From Sphingomonadaceae bacterium (GTDB lineage: Bacteria > Pseudomonadota > Alphaproteobacteria > Sphingomonadales > Sphingomonadaceae): DNA of 54,406 nucleotides. A program made the position numbers and the translations under genes. The notes below the pieces were generated by a model. The model saw nothing but the letters and a program-made list of their open reading frames with translations. It searched no databases and was not told the origin of the DNA. The DNA is taken from the NCBI GenBank assembly GCA_947375105.1, contig CANCET010000003.1:1-54406 (forward strand), in the 5' to 3' direction. How positions within the stretch are numbered: position 1 is the first letter of the stretch; the number at the start of each line of letters is the position of its first letter. This document shows, in pieces, positions 7,876-16,519 of this stretch.

Positions 7876-8781
7876 ATGGCCAAGGCGCCGAAACCGGCGG
7901 GAGTACACAAGCACCGCTTCACCGCGATGGGCACGCCCTGCGAGGTTCAGGTCGAGACGCGAGACAGCCGGCTCGCTGGCCAGCTTGCCCGCATCGGTGA
8001 GGCCGAGGCGCGGCGGATCGAGGAAAAGTACACGCGCTACAAGCCGACCGGGGTCGTCTGGGCGATCAACAATGCGGGCGGCCAGCCGGTCGAGGTGGAC
8101 GAGGAAACCGCCGGGCTCATCGACTATGCCGCGCAAGTCCATGCGCTGAGCGAGGGGCGCTTCGACGTGACCTCGGGCGTACTGCGGCGGGCGTGGAAGT
8201 TCGACGGATCGGACCGCGTGCCGGAGCCGGAGCAGGTCGCGGCGCTGATGCCGTTGATCGGTTGGGGCAAGGTCATCTGGGACAAGGTCAGCGGGGAGCG
8301 CCCGCGCCTGACCCTGCCGCCCGGCATGGAAATCGACCTCGGCGGCATCTGCAAGGAATACGCGGTGGACCGCGCGGCCATGGCGATCATGGCAGCCAGT
8401 GCAGGAGCGGGTGATTGCCCGGCGCTGGTCAACTTCGGCGGCGATCTGCGCACCACCCGCGCCAAGGCAGGGGGACGCTGGGCGGTGGCAATCGAAGCGC
8501 TTGATCCGACCAAGGTCTCGGGCGGGCTGCTGCACATCGGCGAGGGTGCGATCGCCACGAGCGGCGATGCCAAGCGCTTCCTGCTGAAGAATGGCAAGCG
8601 CTACAGCCACATCCTCGATCCGCGCACCGGGTGGCCGGTTGAAGGCCCGCCGCGCTCGGTGACAGTGGCAGCGAAGACCTGCGTGCAGGCCGGCACGCTC
8701 TCCACGCTCGCCATGCTGCTCGGCCCGGAAGCGGAGCGCTTCCTCAAGGCGGAGAACGCCGAATCCTGGGTCCTCTGGTAA
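7876..8781 (+). CDS. ApbE-family FAD:protein FMN transferase
   Basis: 301 residues. ApbE family motifs appear in order: 'TAMGTPCEV' (16-24), 'YTRYKP' (52-57), 'IDLGGICKEYAVD' (153-165), 'LVNFGGDLR' (184-192), 'ATSGDAKR' and 'YSHILDPRTGWPV' (243-255). The family moves FMN from FAD onto threonine of extracytoplasmic redox proteins. Two points are unusual. The usual magnesium-binding A-D-A-L-(S/A)-T reads A-G-T-L-S-T (272-277), so the aspartate is glycine at 273. The usual D-L-x-x-I-A-K-G reads with C159 and E161 in place of Ala and Gly. No signal peptide is visible, so it may act in the cytoplasm or be exported with a partner. The adjacent DUF3570 protein carries a plausible acceptor motif. Confidence 0.92.
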   Translation: MAKAPKPAGVHKHRFTAMGTPCEVQVETRDSRLAGQLARIGEAEARRIEEKYTRYKPTGVVWAINNAGGQPVEVDEETAGLIDYAAQVHALSEGRFDVTSGVLRRAWKFDGSDRVPEPEQVAALMPLIGWGKVIWDKVSGERPRLTLPPGMEIDLGGICKEYAVDRAAMAIMAASAGAGDCPALVNFGGDLRTTRAKAGGRWAVAIEALDPTKVSGGLLHIGEGAIATSGDAKRFLLKNGKRYSHILDPRTGWPVEGPPRSVTVAAKTCVQAGTLSTLAMLLGPEAERFLKAENAESWVLW

Positions 8782-8901
8782 CCGCCGTGACTTTACCCCG
8801 GGTAACAACATCGCAAGGATCAGTGGGTTAGAAGCCATCTCGCTCAGCGGAGCGTGCACCCTGCAGGAATCATCCGGCCGGCTGCACGAGGGAATTCGGG
8901 C

Positions 8902-9576
8902 TTGGCACAGGAACAGCAGCTGTCGGGGGAGCCCCGGCGGGACCAGACCGACGCGCTCACCGGTGCAGAGCTTCGCTCTGCGCCGCGCTACGCCTTGCTG
9001 ATCCGGACTGCGAAAATCATCGCCGACGGGCGCGAGTTTCTCTGCATCATCCGCGACGCTTCGGCGACCGGGCTCAAGATCCGGCTCTTCTCGGAACTGC
9101 CGCACGCCCGCGTTCTGGCGGTGGAATTGATGACGGGGGACCGCTACCCCGTTGAACTGGTATGGCAGACCGCGGACCACGCCGGCCTGCGCTTTGCCGG
9201 GGAAGTCGATATCGAGCGGCTGCTCGATGAAAGCCGGGGTGCTTTTCCAAAGCGTCAGGTCAGGCTCCGGATCGCGATTGGCGGCGTGCTGCATTCGGGC
9301 GGCGAGGCCGTGCCGATCATCTTCCGCAACCTGTCGCAGCAAGGCGCCCGGGTGGAATGCGACAAGTGGCTGCTGATGAACGAGCTGGTCCGCATCGAAA
9401 CCGGCGTCACGCCGCCGCTCTATGCCAAGGTGCGCTGGCGCAGCCAGCCGAGCTATGGCCTGATCTTCGAACACACCTTCAAGCTGGACGAACTGGCGCG
9501 CATTTCAGCGCCGCTCCAGTTCGCGCAGGCATTGGAAAACCATGCCGACAATGCCCCTCCGGCGCAGCAGCTCTGA
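8902..9576 (+). CDS. Tandem PilZ-domain protein
   Basis: 224 residues if translation begins at the TTG at 8902, which has GAGGGA 8 nt upstream; a GTG at 8854 in the same frame has no such site. The first PilZ domain has the c-di-GMP signature R-S-A-P-R (25-29) followed by D-A-S-A-T-G (52-57). A second, similar half follows, with 'KRQVRLRIAIGG' and 'RNLSQQGARVE' providing a KxxxR and NxSxxG pair, so the protein probably carries two PilZ folds. It is probably a c-di-GMP effector. The next operon makes surface glycan components, a typical target for such control (inference only). Confidence 0.85.
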   Translation: MAQEQQLSGEPRRDQTDALTGAELRSAPRYALLIRTAKIIADGREFLCIIRDASATGLKIRLFSELPHARVLAVELMTGDRYPVELVWQTADHAGLRFAGEVDIERLLDESRGAFPKRQVRLRIAIGGVLHSGGEAVPIIFRNLSQQGARVECDKWLLMNELVRIETGVTPPLYAKVRWRSQPSYGLIFEHTFKLDELARISAPLQFAQALENHADNAPPAQQL

Positions 9577-9690
9577 CTCTGGCCCTCGGGCTCCGTACTT
9601 TCGCTTAACCCGGTCGCTGCGTTAACCGTCTCTTAGCCATTTTCGTTCACTTCCGTTGCCAAGGCATGAACGCTTCAACGGGAGCAGACG

Positions 9691-11331
9691 ATGGGTAACG
9701 GTTTCACGGGCGGGCACGGGGACAGCAGCGAATATCAGGTCGATGTGGCGATCATCGGCGCGGGACCCGCAGGGCTGACCGCGGGCTACCTGCTCTCCAA
9801 GCAGGGCCTGAAAGTCGCGATCATCGAGAAGGACACACGCTATGTCGGCGGCATCAGCCGCACCGTGGAGCACGAAGGATACCGCTTCGATATCGGCGGC
9901 CACCGCTTCTTCTCGAAGTCGCAGCAGGTGGTCGATCTGTGGAACGAGATCCTGCCGGATGACTTCATCCAGCGCCCGCGCATGAGCCGCATCTACTACG
10001 AGGGACGGTTCTACTCCTATCCGCTGCGCGCGTTCGAGGCGCTGCGCAACCTCGGCATCTGGCGCTCCACCACCTGCATGGCGAGCTATGCCTGGTCGCG
10101 CCTGTTCCCCATTGCGGAAGTGAAGAGCTTCGAGGACTGGACCAGCAACCAGTTCGGCAAGAAGCTCTATTCGATCTTCTTCAAGACCTACACTGAGAAG
10201 GTGTGGGGCATGCCCTGCAACGAGATGAGCGCCGACTGGGCCGCCCAGCGCATCAAGGGCCTCTCGCTCGGTGCCGCAGTGATCGATGGCCTCAAGCGCA
10301 GCCTCGGGCTCAACAAGCGCCCGAATGATGGCATGCAGACCAAGACCCTGCTCGAAACCTTTCGCTATCCGCGTCAGGGCCCGGGCATGATGTGGGAAGC
10401 CGCGCGCGACAAGATCGTGGCCGCCGGCAATCACGTGCTGATGGGCCACGCAATGAAGCAGCTTGCCAGCGATGGCCAGGGCGGCTGGCGCCTTTCCGCG
10501 ACGCACGTCGATGCGCAGGGCAATCCGCACGGCGAAACGGTGATCCGCGCCCGCCATGCGATCAGCTCGGCGCCGATGCGCGAACTCGCCGCGCGGCTCC
10601 ACCCGCTGCCGCAATCGACGCTGGAGGCAAGCCGCCTCAAGTACCGCGACTTCCTGACCGTGGCGCTCAAGATCCAATCCGAGGACCTGTTCCCGGACAA
10701 CTGGATCTATATCCACGACAGCAAGGTGCGCGTCGGCCGCGTGCAGAACTTCCGCTCGTGGTCGCCCGAAATGGTGCCAGACGAGAGCGTGGCCTGCGTC
10801 GGTCTCGAATACTTCTGCTTCGAAGGCGATGATCTCTGGGCCTCGAGCGACGAGGACCTGATCAAGCTCGCCACGAAGGAAATGGACATCCTCGGCCTTG
10901 TCGATCCTGCCAAGGTGATCGGCGGCGCGGTGGTCCGTCAGGAAAAGGCCTATCCGGTCTACGATGACGAATATGCCGCCAATGTCGCCGCGATGCGCCA
11001 CGAACTGGAAACCAGCCATCCGACGCTGCACCTTGTGGGCCGCAACGGCATGCATCGCTACAACAACCAGGACCACGCGATGATGACCGCGATGCTGTCG
11101 GTGGAGAACATCCTCGCCGGTGAGCGCATCTACGACATCTGGTGCGTGAACGAAGACGCGGAATACCACGAGGCCGGCAACGAGGGTGCGCAGAGCGCGA
11201 TCCCGGCGCGCCCGGTCAGCGAGGATCAGGCGGCAGCGCTGGCTTCGGTCCGCGATGTGCCCACCCGCATTTCCGGCGATGGCGAAGCCGCCAAGGGCAA
11301 GGACAAGAGCGGCGATCGGGCTGCTGCCTGA
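9691..11331 (+). CDS. FAD-dependent oxidoreductase, UDP-galactopyranose-mutase-like
   Basis: 546 residues. The N-terminal Rossmann motif '[19 protein letters not shown]' binds FAD, followed by '[15 protein letters not shown]' and '[14 protein letters not shown]', which match the amine-oxidase/UDP-galactopyranose mutase (protoporphyrinogen-oxidase-like) superfamily. The middle holds '[22 protein letters not shown]', also typical of mutase-like proteins, and the C-terminus has '[17 protein letters not shown]'. The last 50 residues are charged and probably disordered ('KGKDKSGDR'). The family commonly accompanies GtrA flippases and membrane glycosyltransferases in surface polysaccharide loci, which is the case here. 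The exact sugar reaction is not determined. The start is supported by GGGAGCAG before the ATG. Confidence 0.88.
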   Translation: MGNGFTGGHGDSSEYQVDVAIIGAGPAGLTAGYLLSKQGLKVAIIEKDTRYVGGISRTVEHEGYRFDIGGHRFFSKSQQVVDLWNEILPDDFIQRPRMSRIYYEGRFYSYPLRAFEALRNLGIWRSTTCMASYAWSRLFPIAEVKSFEDWTSNQFGKKLYSIFFKTYTEKVWGMPCNEMSADWAAQRIKGLSLGAAVIDGLKRSLGLNKRPNDGMQTKTLLETFRYPRQGPGMMWEAARDKIVAAGNHVLMGHAMKQLASDGQGGWRLSATHVDAQGNPHGETVIRARHAISSAPMRELAARLHPLPQSTLEASRLKYRDFLTVALKIQSEDLFPDNWIYIHDSKVRVGRVQNFRSWSPEMVPDESVACVGLEYFCFEGDDLWASSDEDLIKLATKEMDILGLVDPAKVIGGAVVRQEKAYPVYDDEYAANVAAMRHELETSHPTLHLVGRNGMHRYNNQDHAMMTAMLSVENILAGERIYDIWCVNEDAEYHEAGNEGAQSAIPARPVSEDQAAALASVRDVPTRISGDGEAAKGKDKSGDRAAA

Positions 11332-11382
11332 CCCCCTCGCTCTCCCGCCCGTCCGTGATGGCTCGCTGAACAGGATCAGGCC

Positions 11383-11796
11383 GTGACCGTGCTCGATATC
11401 GCTCCGCTCAACCGCATCCGGCAGATCGTGCTGGTGCGCTATATCCTCGCCAGCGTGGGCGCGCTGGCGGTGGACATGGGCACGTTCCTGGCCCTGCTCT
11501 CCGCCGGTGTGCCGCCCGTTGCCGCTTCAGCCATGGGCTATGGCATCGGCATCATGGTCCACTGGGTGCTTTCAAGCCGCAAGGTGTTTGCCGATCAGGT
11601 TGCTGCCGGCGGAATCGAACGGACCCGCCAGAAAGCGATGTTCGTCGTCTCGGCGCTGATCGGGCTCGGCGTCACCACGGTGATCGTTGGCGGCGCGACT
11701 GCGGCAGGGCTTGATCCCCGGGCCGCCAAGCTTTGCGCGATTGTCGTCAGCTTCGCGGTGACGTGGTTGCTGCGCAAGCGCGTGGTGTTCCGCTGA
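11383..11796 (+). CDS. GtrA family membrane protein (lipid-linked sugar flippase)
   Basis: 137 residues with four predicted membrane helices and the GtrA family pattern ('VRYILASVGALAVDMGTFLALL' at the start, 'SYAVTWLLRKRVVFR'-like ending, here 'SFAVTWLLRKRVVFR'). GtrA proteins are thought to flip polyprenyl-phosphate-linked sugars across the inner membrane for glycosylation of O-antigen or other envelope glycans. The GTG at 11383 follows AGG at a short distance. The stop overlaps the start of the next gene (TGATG), so it is coupled to the large GT-C-like protein. Confidence 0.9.
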   Translation: MTVLDIAPLNRIRQIVLVRYILASVGALAVDMGTFLALLSAGVPPVAASAMGYGIGIMVHWVLSSRKVFADQVAAGGIERTRQKAMFVVSALIGLGVTTVIVGGATAAGLDPRAAKLCAIVVSFAVTWLLRKRVVFR

Positions 11797-13640
11797 TGGC
11801 CACGCTCTACGCTGGCGGTGAGACCGCCCAGCCGCACACCGCATCGGTGACCGAACCCGCCAAGGGCGCGCGCACCCGCGTGCTGGTCACCTGGGCGCTG
11901 CTGGCGATCACGATGATCCTCGTGAACTTCAAGCTGATCGCCACGCTGCGCTTCACCGATCCCGACGATGCGCTGCGCCTGCTGCAGGTGCGCGATCTGC
12001 TCGGCGGCCAATCGTGGTTCGATGTCCACCAATACCGGATCGCCGCGCCCGAAGGCGTGGCGATGCACTGGTCGCGGCTGGTCGATATTCCGATTGCGGG
12101 CATGATCCTGCTGCTGCGCCCGCTGTTGGGCACGGCCGGAGCGGAATTCGTGACGGTCGTCGCGGTCCCGCTGCTCACGCTGCTGTGCGGCATGGCGCTG
12201 CTTGGCCGCCTCGCGGCGCGCTGGTTCAACGATGAAGTGGTGGCGCTGTCGTGCCTCATGATCGGCCTATCACCACCGGTGCTGTGCCAGTTCACCCCCA
12301 TGCGCATCGATCACCACGGCTGGCAGATCGTGCTCGCGCTGGTCGCGCTGAGCGGGATGCACGCGAAAGAGGCCCGCAAGGGCGGCGCGGTGATCGGCAT
12401 CGCGCTGGCCGCCCTGCTGGCGATTTCGATCGAGGGCCTGCCGCTGACCGCGCTGTTCCTTGGCATCTGTGCACTGCGCGGTCTGCGCGCGCCTGCCAGC
12501 CGGTTCGACTGGCTGTTTGCGGCGACGCTTGGCCTGGCCCTTGGCAGCATCGCGATCTTCCTCGGCACGCGCGGCACCTATGATCTGATCACGCACTGCG
12601 ACGCCATTTCGCCGGTACACCTCGCCTTGTTCGCCTGGGTTGCGGCGGGCGCTGCGGCGCTGCGCTATGCCACGCCGCGCACGCTGCTGGGCCAACTGGC
12701 CGGGCTGGGCGTGATGGCTGGCGGCGCTGCGGCCATCCTGTTCGGTGTCGCACCCGAATGCCGCGGCGGCGCCTTCGTGATGCTCGATCCGCTGGTGAAG
12801 CGGTACTGGTACGATTCCGTCGCCGAAGGCATGCCCTTCTGGCACACGACCGCACCAATGGCGGCAGCGATTGTCGCTGGCCCCCTCGTCGGGCTTTACG
12901 GTGTGTTTCGCCTGTGGCGCGAAGCCAAGGATGCGCCGACGCGGCTGCTGTGGCTCGATCACATGCTGCTACTTGCCGGGGCATGGCTGATCGGCGTTGC
13001 TGTTGCGCGCGCTTCGGCAACCGCGCTGGTGTTCGCGGCGGTGCCGGCTGCGGCGCTGATCATCGGCTGGGTCTACCGCCTGCGCAGCGTGCGCATCCTG
13101 CCGCGCATCGGTGGCTATCTCGTGGTGATTTCGCTGCTTGCGCCGGGGCTGCCCACAGTCGCGGTGATGGCGGCCGCAAATCCCGCTTCCGCCAACACCA
13201 TTGCCGGTGGTTCGGTGCAACGCGTCGCCGGGATCAAGGTCGGCGCGATGGGCATCTCGAAATGCCGCTATGATGTGGCTGGAGCCGCGCTCGACAAGCT
13301 GCCCGCAACCGACATCTTCGCACCGCTCGATATCGGTCCGGACCTCATCGTGAAGTCGCACGACCGCGTCGTTGCCACAGGCCACCACCGCGGAGCTTCA
13401 GGCATGCACGATGTGATCGCCGGTTTCATGGCCCCGCCGGAGGAAGCCCACGCGCTGGTGCGGGGGCGCCACGCCACGTTGATCGCGGTCTGCCCGGATA
13501 TCTACGAGCCGGCTGTCTATGCCACCCGTGCGCCGCAGGGCCTGATGGCGCAGCTGCTCCATGGCAAGCCGCCCGCATGGCTGCAGCCGGTGGACCTTGC
13601 ACCGGGCTCGCACATTCGCTTCTGGCGAGTGGTCAATTAG
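11796..13640 (+). CDS. Polytopic membrane protein, GT-C / STT3-like glycosyltransferase candidate
   Basis: 614 residues with a short cytoplasmic N-terminus and about a dozen hydrophobic helices up to roughly residue 470, then a soluble periplasmic C-terminal domain. After the first helix comes 'FTDPDDALRLLQVRDLL' (DPDD at 55-58), and in a later loop 'MRIDHHGWQ' (D172, H173, H174). An early acidic loop motif plus a later D-H-H is the arrangement seen in STT3/AglB-type GT-C enzymes, which use polyprenyl-linked sugars. Relatives are often left as hypothetical membrane proteins, so the enzymatic role is inferred. The overlap with GtrA and the mutase-like flavoprotein upstream support a sugar-transfer step at the periplasmic face. 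Confidence 0.7.
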   Translation: MATLYAGGETAQPHTASVTEPAKGARTRVLVTWALLAITMILVNFKLIATLRFTDPDDALRLLQVRDLLGGQSWFDVHQYRIAAPEGVAMHWSRLVDIPIAGMILLLRPLLGTAGAEFVTVVAVPLLTLLCGMALLGRLAARWFNDEVVALSCLMIGLSPPVLCQFTPMRIDHHGWQIVLALVALSGMHAKEARKGGAVIGIALAALLAISIEGLPLTALFLGICALRGLRAPASRFDWLFAATLGLALGSIAIFLGTRGTYDLITHCDAISPVHLALFAWVAAGAAALRYATPRTLLGQLAGLGVMAGGAAAILFGVAPECRGGAFVMLDPLVKRYWYDSVAEGMPFWHTTAPMAAAIVAGPLVGLYGVFRLWREAKDAPTRLLWLDHMLLLAGAWLIGVAVARASATALVFAAVPAAALIIGWVYRLRSVRILPRIGGYLVVISLLAPGLPTVAVMAAANPASANTIAGGSVQRVAGIKVGAMGISKCRYDVAGAALDKLPATDIFAPLDIGPDLIVKSHDRVVATGHHRGASGMHDVIAGFMAPPEEAHALVRGRHATLIAVCPDIYEPAVYATRAPQGLMAQLLHGKPPAWLQPVDLAPGSHIRFWRVVN

Positions 13641-14422
13641 GCTGGTTCTCGCAAGGTGACCCACACGGGCGCGTGATCGCTGGCCTTCTCGCGCCCGCGA
13701 TAGGCCTTGTCGACACCTGCGCCCACCAGCCGGTCAGCCAGCTCGGGTGACAGCAGCGCGTGATCGATGCGGAAACCATGATCGCGCTGCCATGCGCCAG
13801 CCTGGTAGTCCCAGAACGTCCAGATGCCGCCGCGCGGATGGTGCAGCTCGAGCGCGTCGGTCCAGCCATCGTTCAACAGCCGCTGATAGGCATCGCGCGA
13901 TTCGGGCTGCATCAGCGCGTCGCTGGCCATAGCGCGGGTGTCCCAAACGTCCTTGTCCTCGGGGATCACGTTGTAATCACCGATCACGAGCGCCGGGACT
14001 TCCTCCGCCGCGATTGCGGCCATCCGCTGCCTGAGCCGCTCCATCCAGCGCAGCTTGTAATCGAACTTGGGGCCGGGCTGCGGATTGCCGTTGGGCAGGT
14101 AGATGCACACCACGCGCAGGCCTAAGACATCGGCCTCGAGGTAGCGCGAATGCTCATCCTCCGGCTCACCCGCCAGCCCGCGTTGCACTTCGACCGGCTT
14201 TGCGCCGTCCGCCAGAATGGCGACCCCGTTGAAGCCCTTCTGCCCGTGCCAGATCGCGTGGTAGCCGATCTTCTCGAATTCGGCGGCGGGAAAGTCTGCG
14301 TCCTGGGTCTTGATCTCCTGCAGGCAGGCGACCGACGGGCGCGTTTCCTCAAGCCATTCGAGCAGCCGGGGGAGCCGCGCCTTGATTCCGTTGATGTTGA
14401 ACGAGGCGACCTTGATTGTCAC
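13637..14422 (-). CDS. xthA: Exodeoxyribonuclease III
   Basis: 261 residues of the EEP nuclease superfamily. Visible catalytic motifs are 'ASFNINGIKARL' (N), 'CLQEIKTQD' (E), 'YLPNGNP', 'LVIGDYNVIPEDKDV' (D/N) and 'KASDHAPVWVTL' (DH). The enzyme is an AP endonuclease and 3' to 5' exonuclease in base excision repair. A GTG start at 14422 overlaps the erpA stop by 4 nt. Its stop overlaps the tail of the convergent GT-C-like gene by 4 bp. No anomaly. Confidence 0.96.
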   Translation of the reverse strand: MTIKVASFNINGIKARLPRLLEWLEETRPSVACLQEIKTQDADFPAAEFEKIGYHAIWHGQKGFNGVAILADGAKPVEVQRGLAGEPEDEHSRYLEADVLGLRVVCIYLPNGNPQPGPKFDYKLRWMERLRQRMAAIAAEEVPALVIGDYNVIPEDKDVWDTRAMASDALMQPESRDAYQRLLNDGWTDALELHHPRGGIWTFWDYQAGAWQRDHGFRIDHALLSPELADRLVGAGVDKAYRGREKASDHAPVWVTLREPA

Positions 14423-14775
14423 ACCGAGAAGCTCGCGCCGCAGCCGCAGCCCGATGCCGCTTGCGGATTGGTCACGCGGAAGGCCGCGCCGCCGAGCGAT
14501 TCGATGTATTCAACCGTCGCGCCCGCGATCAGATCGAGGCTCATCGCATCGACCAGCAGGCGCACGCCGTCGGTTTCCGTCACGAGGTCGTCCGCCTCGG
14601 CCTCGCCCCCCATCTCGAACTTGTACTGAAAGCCCGAGCAACCGCCGCCCTCCACCGCAAGGCGCAGCACGGGAGGCCGGTTCTGCTTGGCGGCAATCGC
14701 GGCAACCCGCGCCGCCGCGCTGGGAGCGAGTGAGACGCTGGCGGCGAGCGCGGATGCTTGATCGGGTGTGGTCAT
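14419..14775 (-). CDS. erpA: Iron-sulfur cluster insertion protein, ErpA/IscA (HesB) family
   Basis: 118 residues with the A-type carrier fold. The three conserved cysteines are present: C46 in 'GGGCSGFQY' and C110/C112 in 'SGCGCGASF'. The protein delivers [4Fe-4S] clusters to target enzymes; the class I fumarase in this window is a plausible client. About 12 extra residues precede the usual start of the fold. The ATG at 14775 is the only sensible start. It is the first gene of a coupled pair with xthA. Confidence 0.93.
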   Translation of the reverse strand: MTTPDQASALAASVSLAPSAAARVAAIAAKQNRPPVLRLAVEGGGCSGFQYKFEMGGEAEADDLVTETDGVRLLVDAMSLDLIAGATVEYIESLGGAAFRVTNPQAASGCGCGASFSV

Positions 14776-14811
14776 GGCTCCAAGATAGGGCGCGATGCCC
14801 CTGCGCTCAAG

Positions 14812-15243
14812 CTATGCTGTCTGGATATAGTCGCGCAGCGCTTCGGCTTCGGCTTCGATCCGGTCGATGCGGTACTTCACCAGATCGCCGATCGAGACGA
14901 AACCGACCATCTTGCCCTTATCGATCACCGGCAGATGGCGAATGCGCCGCCGGGTCATCAGCGTCAGCGCTTCGAGCGCGCTTTGGTCGGGGCTGACCGA
15001 AATCACCGGCGCGGTCATCACATCGCGCACACGCATCTGCAGCGCAGCGGCGCCATGGGTCTTGAGCGCATAGAGCATGTCGCGTTCGGAAAAGATTCCG
15101 GCCACCTCGTTTCCGGCGTCGGTCACCGGCAAGGCACCGATCCGGCGCGTCGCCAAGGTATCAACTGCGCCCGCCACGAGATCATCGGCATGGCAGTGCC
15201 ATACCTCCCCCGAACGGCCGGCGATCATCAGTGCGATCGACAT
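14812..15243 (-). CDS. Tandem CBS-domain protein
   Basis: 143 residues made of two CBS motifs in one Bateman module ('AVDTLATRRIGALPVTDAGNE' ... 'GIFSERDMLYAL' and 'ALTLMTRRRIRHLPVID' ... 'GFVSIGDLVKYRI'). Such stand-alone proteins sense adenosyl nucleotides and may act on enzymes, channels or stress responses. A strong GAAGGAGGA precedes the ATG. It is monocistronic, 36 bp upstream of erpA on the same strand. Partner unknown. Confidence 0.92.
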   Translation of the reverse strand: MSIALMIAGRSGEVWHCHADDLVAGAVDTLATRRIGALPVTDAGNEVAGIFSERDMLYALKTHGAAALQMRVRDVMTAPVISVSPDQSALEALTLMTRRRIRHLPVIDKGKMVGFVSIGDLVKYRIDRIEAEAEALRDYIQTA

Positions 15244-15383
15244 GGCATCCTCCTTCCCCCGTCAGGGGATATCCCGTTTTCGCGGCAAGTCGTTCCAATG
15301 CTTGCCGATTCGGGAGCATGCCACCAAAGGGCAGGCGGGGAAAGCAATTGCCATGGCCGGGCGCACAGCGCATGGAAACGGCC

Positions 15384-15695
15384 ATGGCCAACCCCGTCCG
15401 TCCTTCTCCTCTCGACGATCCCGACTACGCCCATTTCGCGTGGGGCCGCTATTTCCGGGTGTTGCGCTGGATGGGGCTGCTGACCCTTGGCGTCATCGCG
15501 GCGGCGGTCGGCTACCTTTATGCAACGCTCGGGCTGGTCTCGATCCACCTCTATATCGCGGCCATGCTGGGCATCGGCCTGACCATGATGCTGATGGCCG
15601 CGCTGATGGGCCTCGTGTTCCTGTCGAGCGGAACCGGACACGATGAGGCGGTCGACAACGGGCTGGAGCAGCACGTCGACGAATGGTGGAAGTGA
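15384..15695 (+). CDS. Small membrane protein of unknown function
   Basis: 103 residues. 'MANPVRPSPLDDPDYAHFAW' is followed by two hydrophobic helices (about 27-49 and 56-81) and a short acidic tail 'VDEWWK'. I do not recognise a named family, though this type of protein occurs in sphingomonads. An ATG at 15372 is an in-frame alternative; neither start has a strong ribosome site. It ends 1 bp before the convergent ferredoxin-like gene. Confidence 0.75.
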   Translation: MANPVRPSPLDDPDYAHFAWGRYFRVLRWMGLLTLGVIAAAVGYLYATLGLVSIHLYIAAMLGIGLTMMLMAALMGLVFLSSGTGHDEAVDNGLEQHVDEWWK

Positions 15696-15696
15696 A

Positions 15697-16062
15697 TTAG
15701 GCGGGCGGCGTAAGCCGGTAATCCTCGACCGGCACGCCGCCGATCACATGTTCCTGAAGGATGCGCTCAAGCACCGCGGGGGTGCACGAGTGATACCAGA
15801 CGTTGTCCGGATAAACGAGCGCGACCGGCCCGGCCGCGCAGACGCGCAGGCACCCCACCTTGTTGCGCAGCACGCCTTGCGGTCCGCCCAGCTTCAGTTC
15901 GCCCAGCCGCCGCTTGAGGTAATTCCACGCCTCGTCGCCCGCCTCGCGCGGGGCGCACTTGTCCTTGTCCGGCCCGGCGCAGAGCAGGATGTGGCGCTGC
16001 GGGGCAAAGCCGCCCAGCCCCTCGACCGCCTGCCTTGCCAGCGTGATGTCGTCCGGCTTCAC
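15697..16062 (-). CDS. Thioredoxin-like [2Fe-2S] ferredoxin-family protein
   Basis: 121 residues. The pattern '[14 protein letters not shown]' ... '[17 protein letters not shown]' gives four cysteines spaced as in the thioredoxin-fold [2Fe-2S] proteins related to the NuoE C-terminal domain and Azotobacter 'Shethna' ferredoxin. The role is probably electron transfer; the partner is unknown. The GTG start at 16062 overlaps the stop of the thioesterase gene (GTGA), so the two are co-translated. An upstream reading-frame extension has no resemblance to the family. Confidence 0.88.
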   Translation of the reverse strand: MKPDDITLARQAVEGLGGFAPQRHILLCAGPDKDKCAPREAGDEAWNYLKRRLGELKLGGPQGVLRNKVGCLRVCAAGPVALVYPDNVWYHSCTPAVLERILQEHVIGGVPVEDYRLTPPA

Positions 16063-16487
16063 TTGATCAACCACGCATCGAGCCTTTCGCGAAGGGCAGG
16101 GTCGATCGGCTGCGGCCGCTCGCCGTCGGTAAACACGATGGTGACATGCGCGGTCGCCACGGGGCGGCCGTCCTGCAGCAGCAACTGCCTCAGGCTCCAG
16201 CTGCTGCGCCCACCGGGCAGCGCGCCGACCCGGCATTCCAGCCCCGCCGGATAATAGGCCTGCGCCAGATAATCGATGTTGACGTTGGCGACCATGAAGC
16301 GTGCGTTGTCGGTGTTGCGCGGAAAGCCGACCGCCGTGATGAAGCGCAGGCGCGCATCCTCGAACACCGCGGCCATCGCCACGTTGTTGATGTGCCCGTT
16401 GGGATCGAGATCGGCAAACCGCGTGGTGACGGCATTGCCAAAGGGATAGCGCGCAGGATCGAGTTGCGCAGGGTCAGGTCTGGCCAT
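16059..16487 (-). CDS. Acyl-CoA thioesterase, 4HBT hotdog fold
   Basis: 142 residues with the YbgC/FadM-type active-site segment '[20 protein letters not shown]' (catalytic Asp and the GHINN motif) and the later '[19 protein letters not shown]' strand. The enzyme hydrolyses acyl-CoA thioesters in the cytoplasm. It lies in a small operon with the ferredoxin-like gene; the pairing has no obvious metabolic logic. Start ATG at 16487. Confidence 0.92.
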   Translation of the reverse strand: MARPDPAQLDPARYPFGNAVTTRFADLDPNGHINNVAMAAVFEDARLRFITAVGFPRNTDNARFMVANVNIDYLAQAYYPAGLECRVGALPGGRSSWSLRQLLLQDGRPVATAHVTIVFTDGERPQPIDPALRERLDAWLIK

Positions 16488-16519
16488 GCACGCGCCCTAG
16501 CACGCAACAACGAGCGGGA

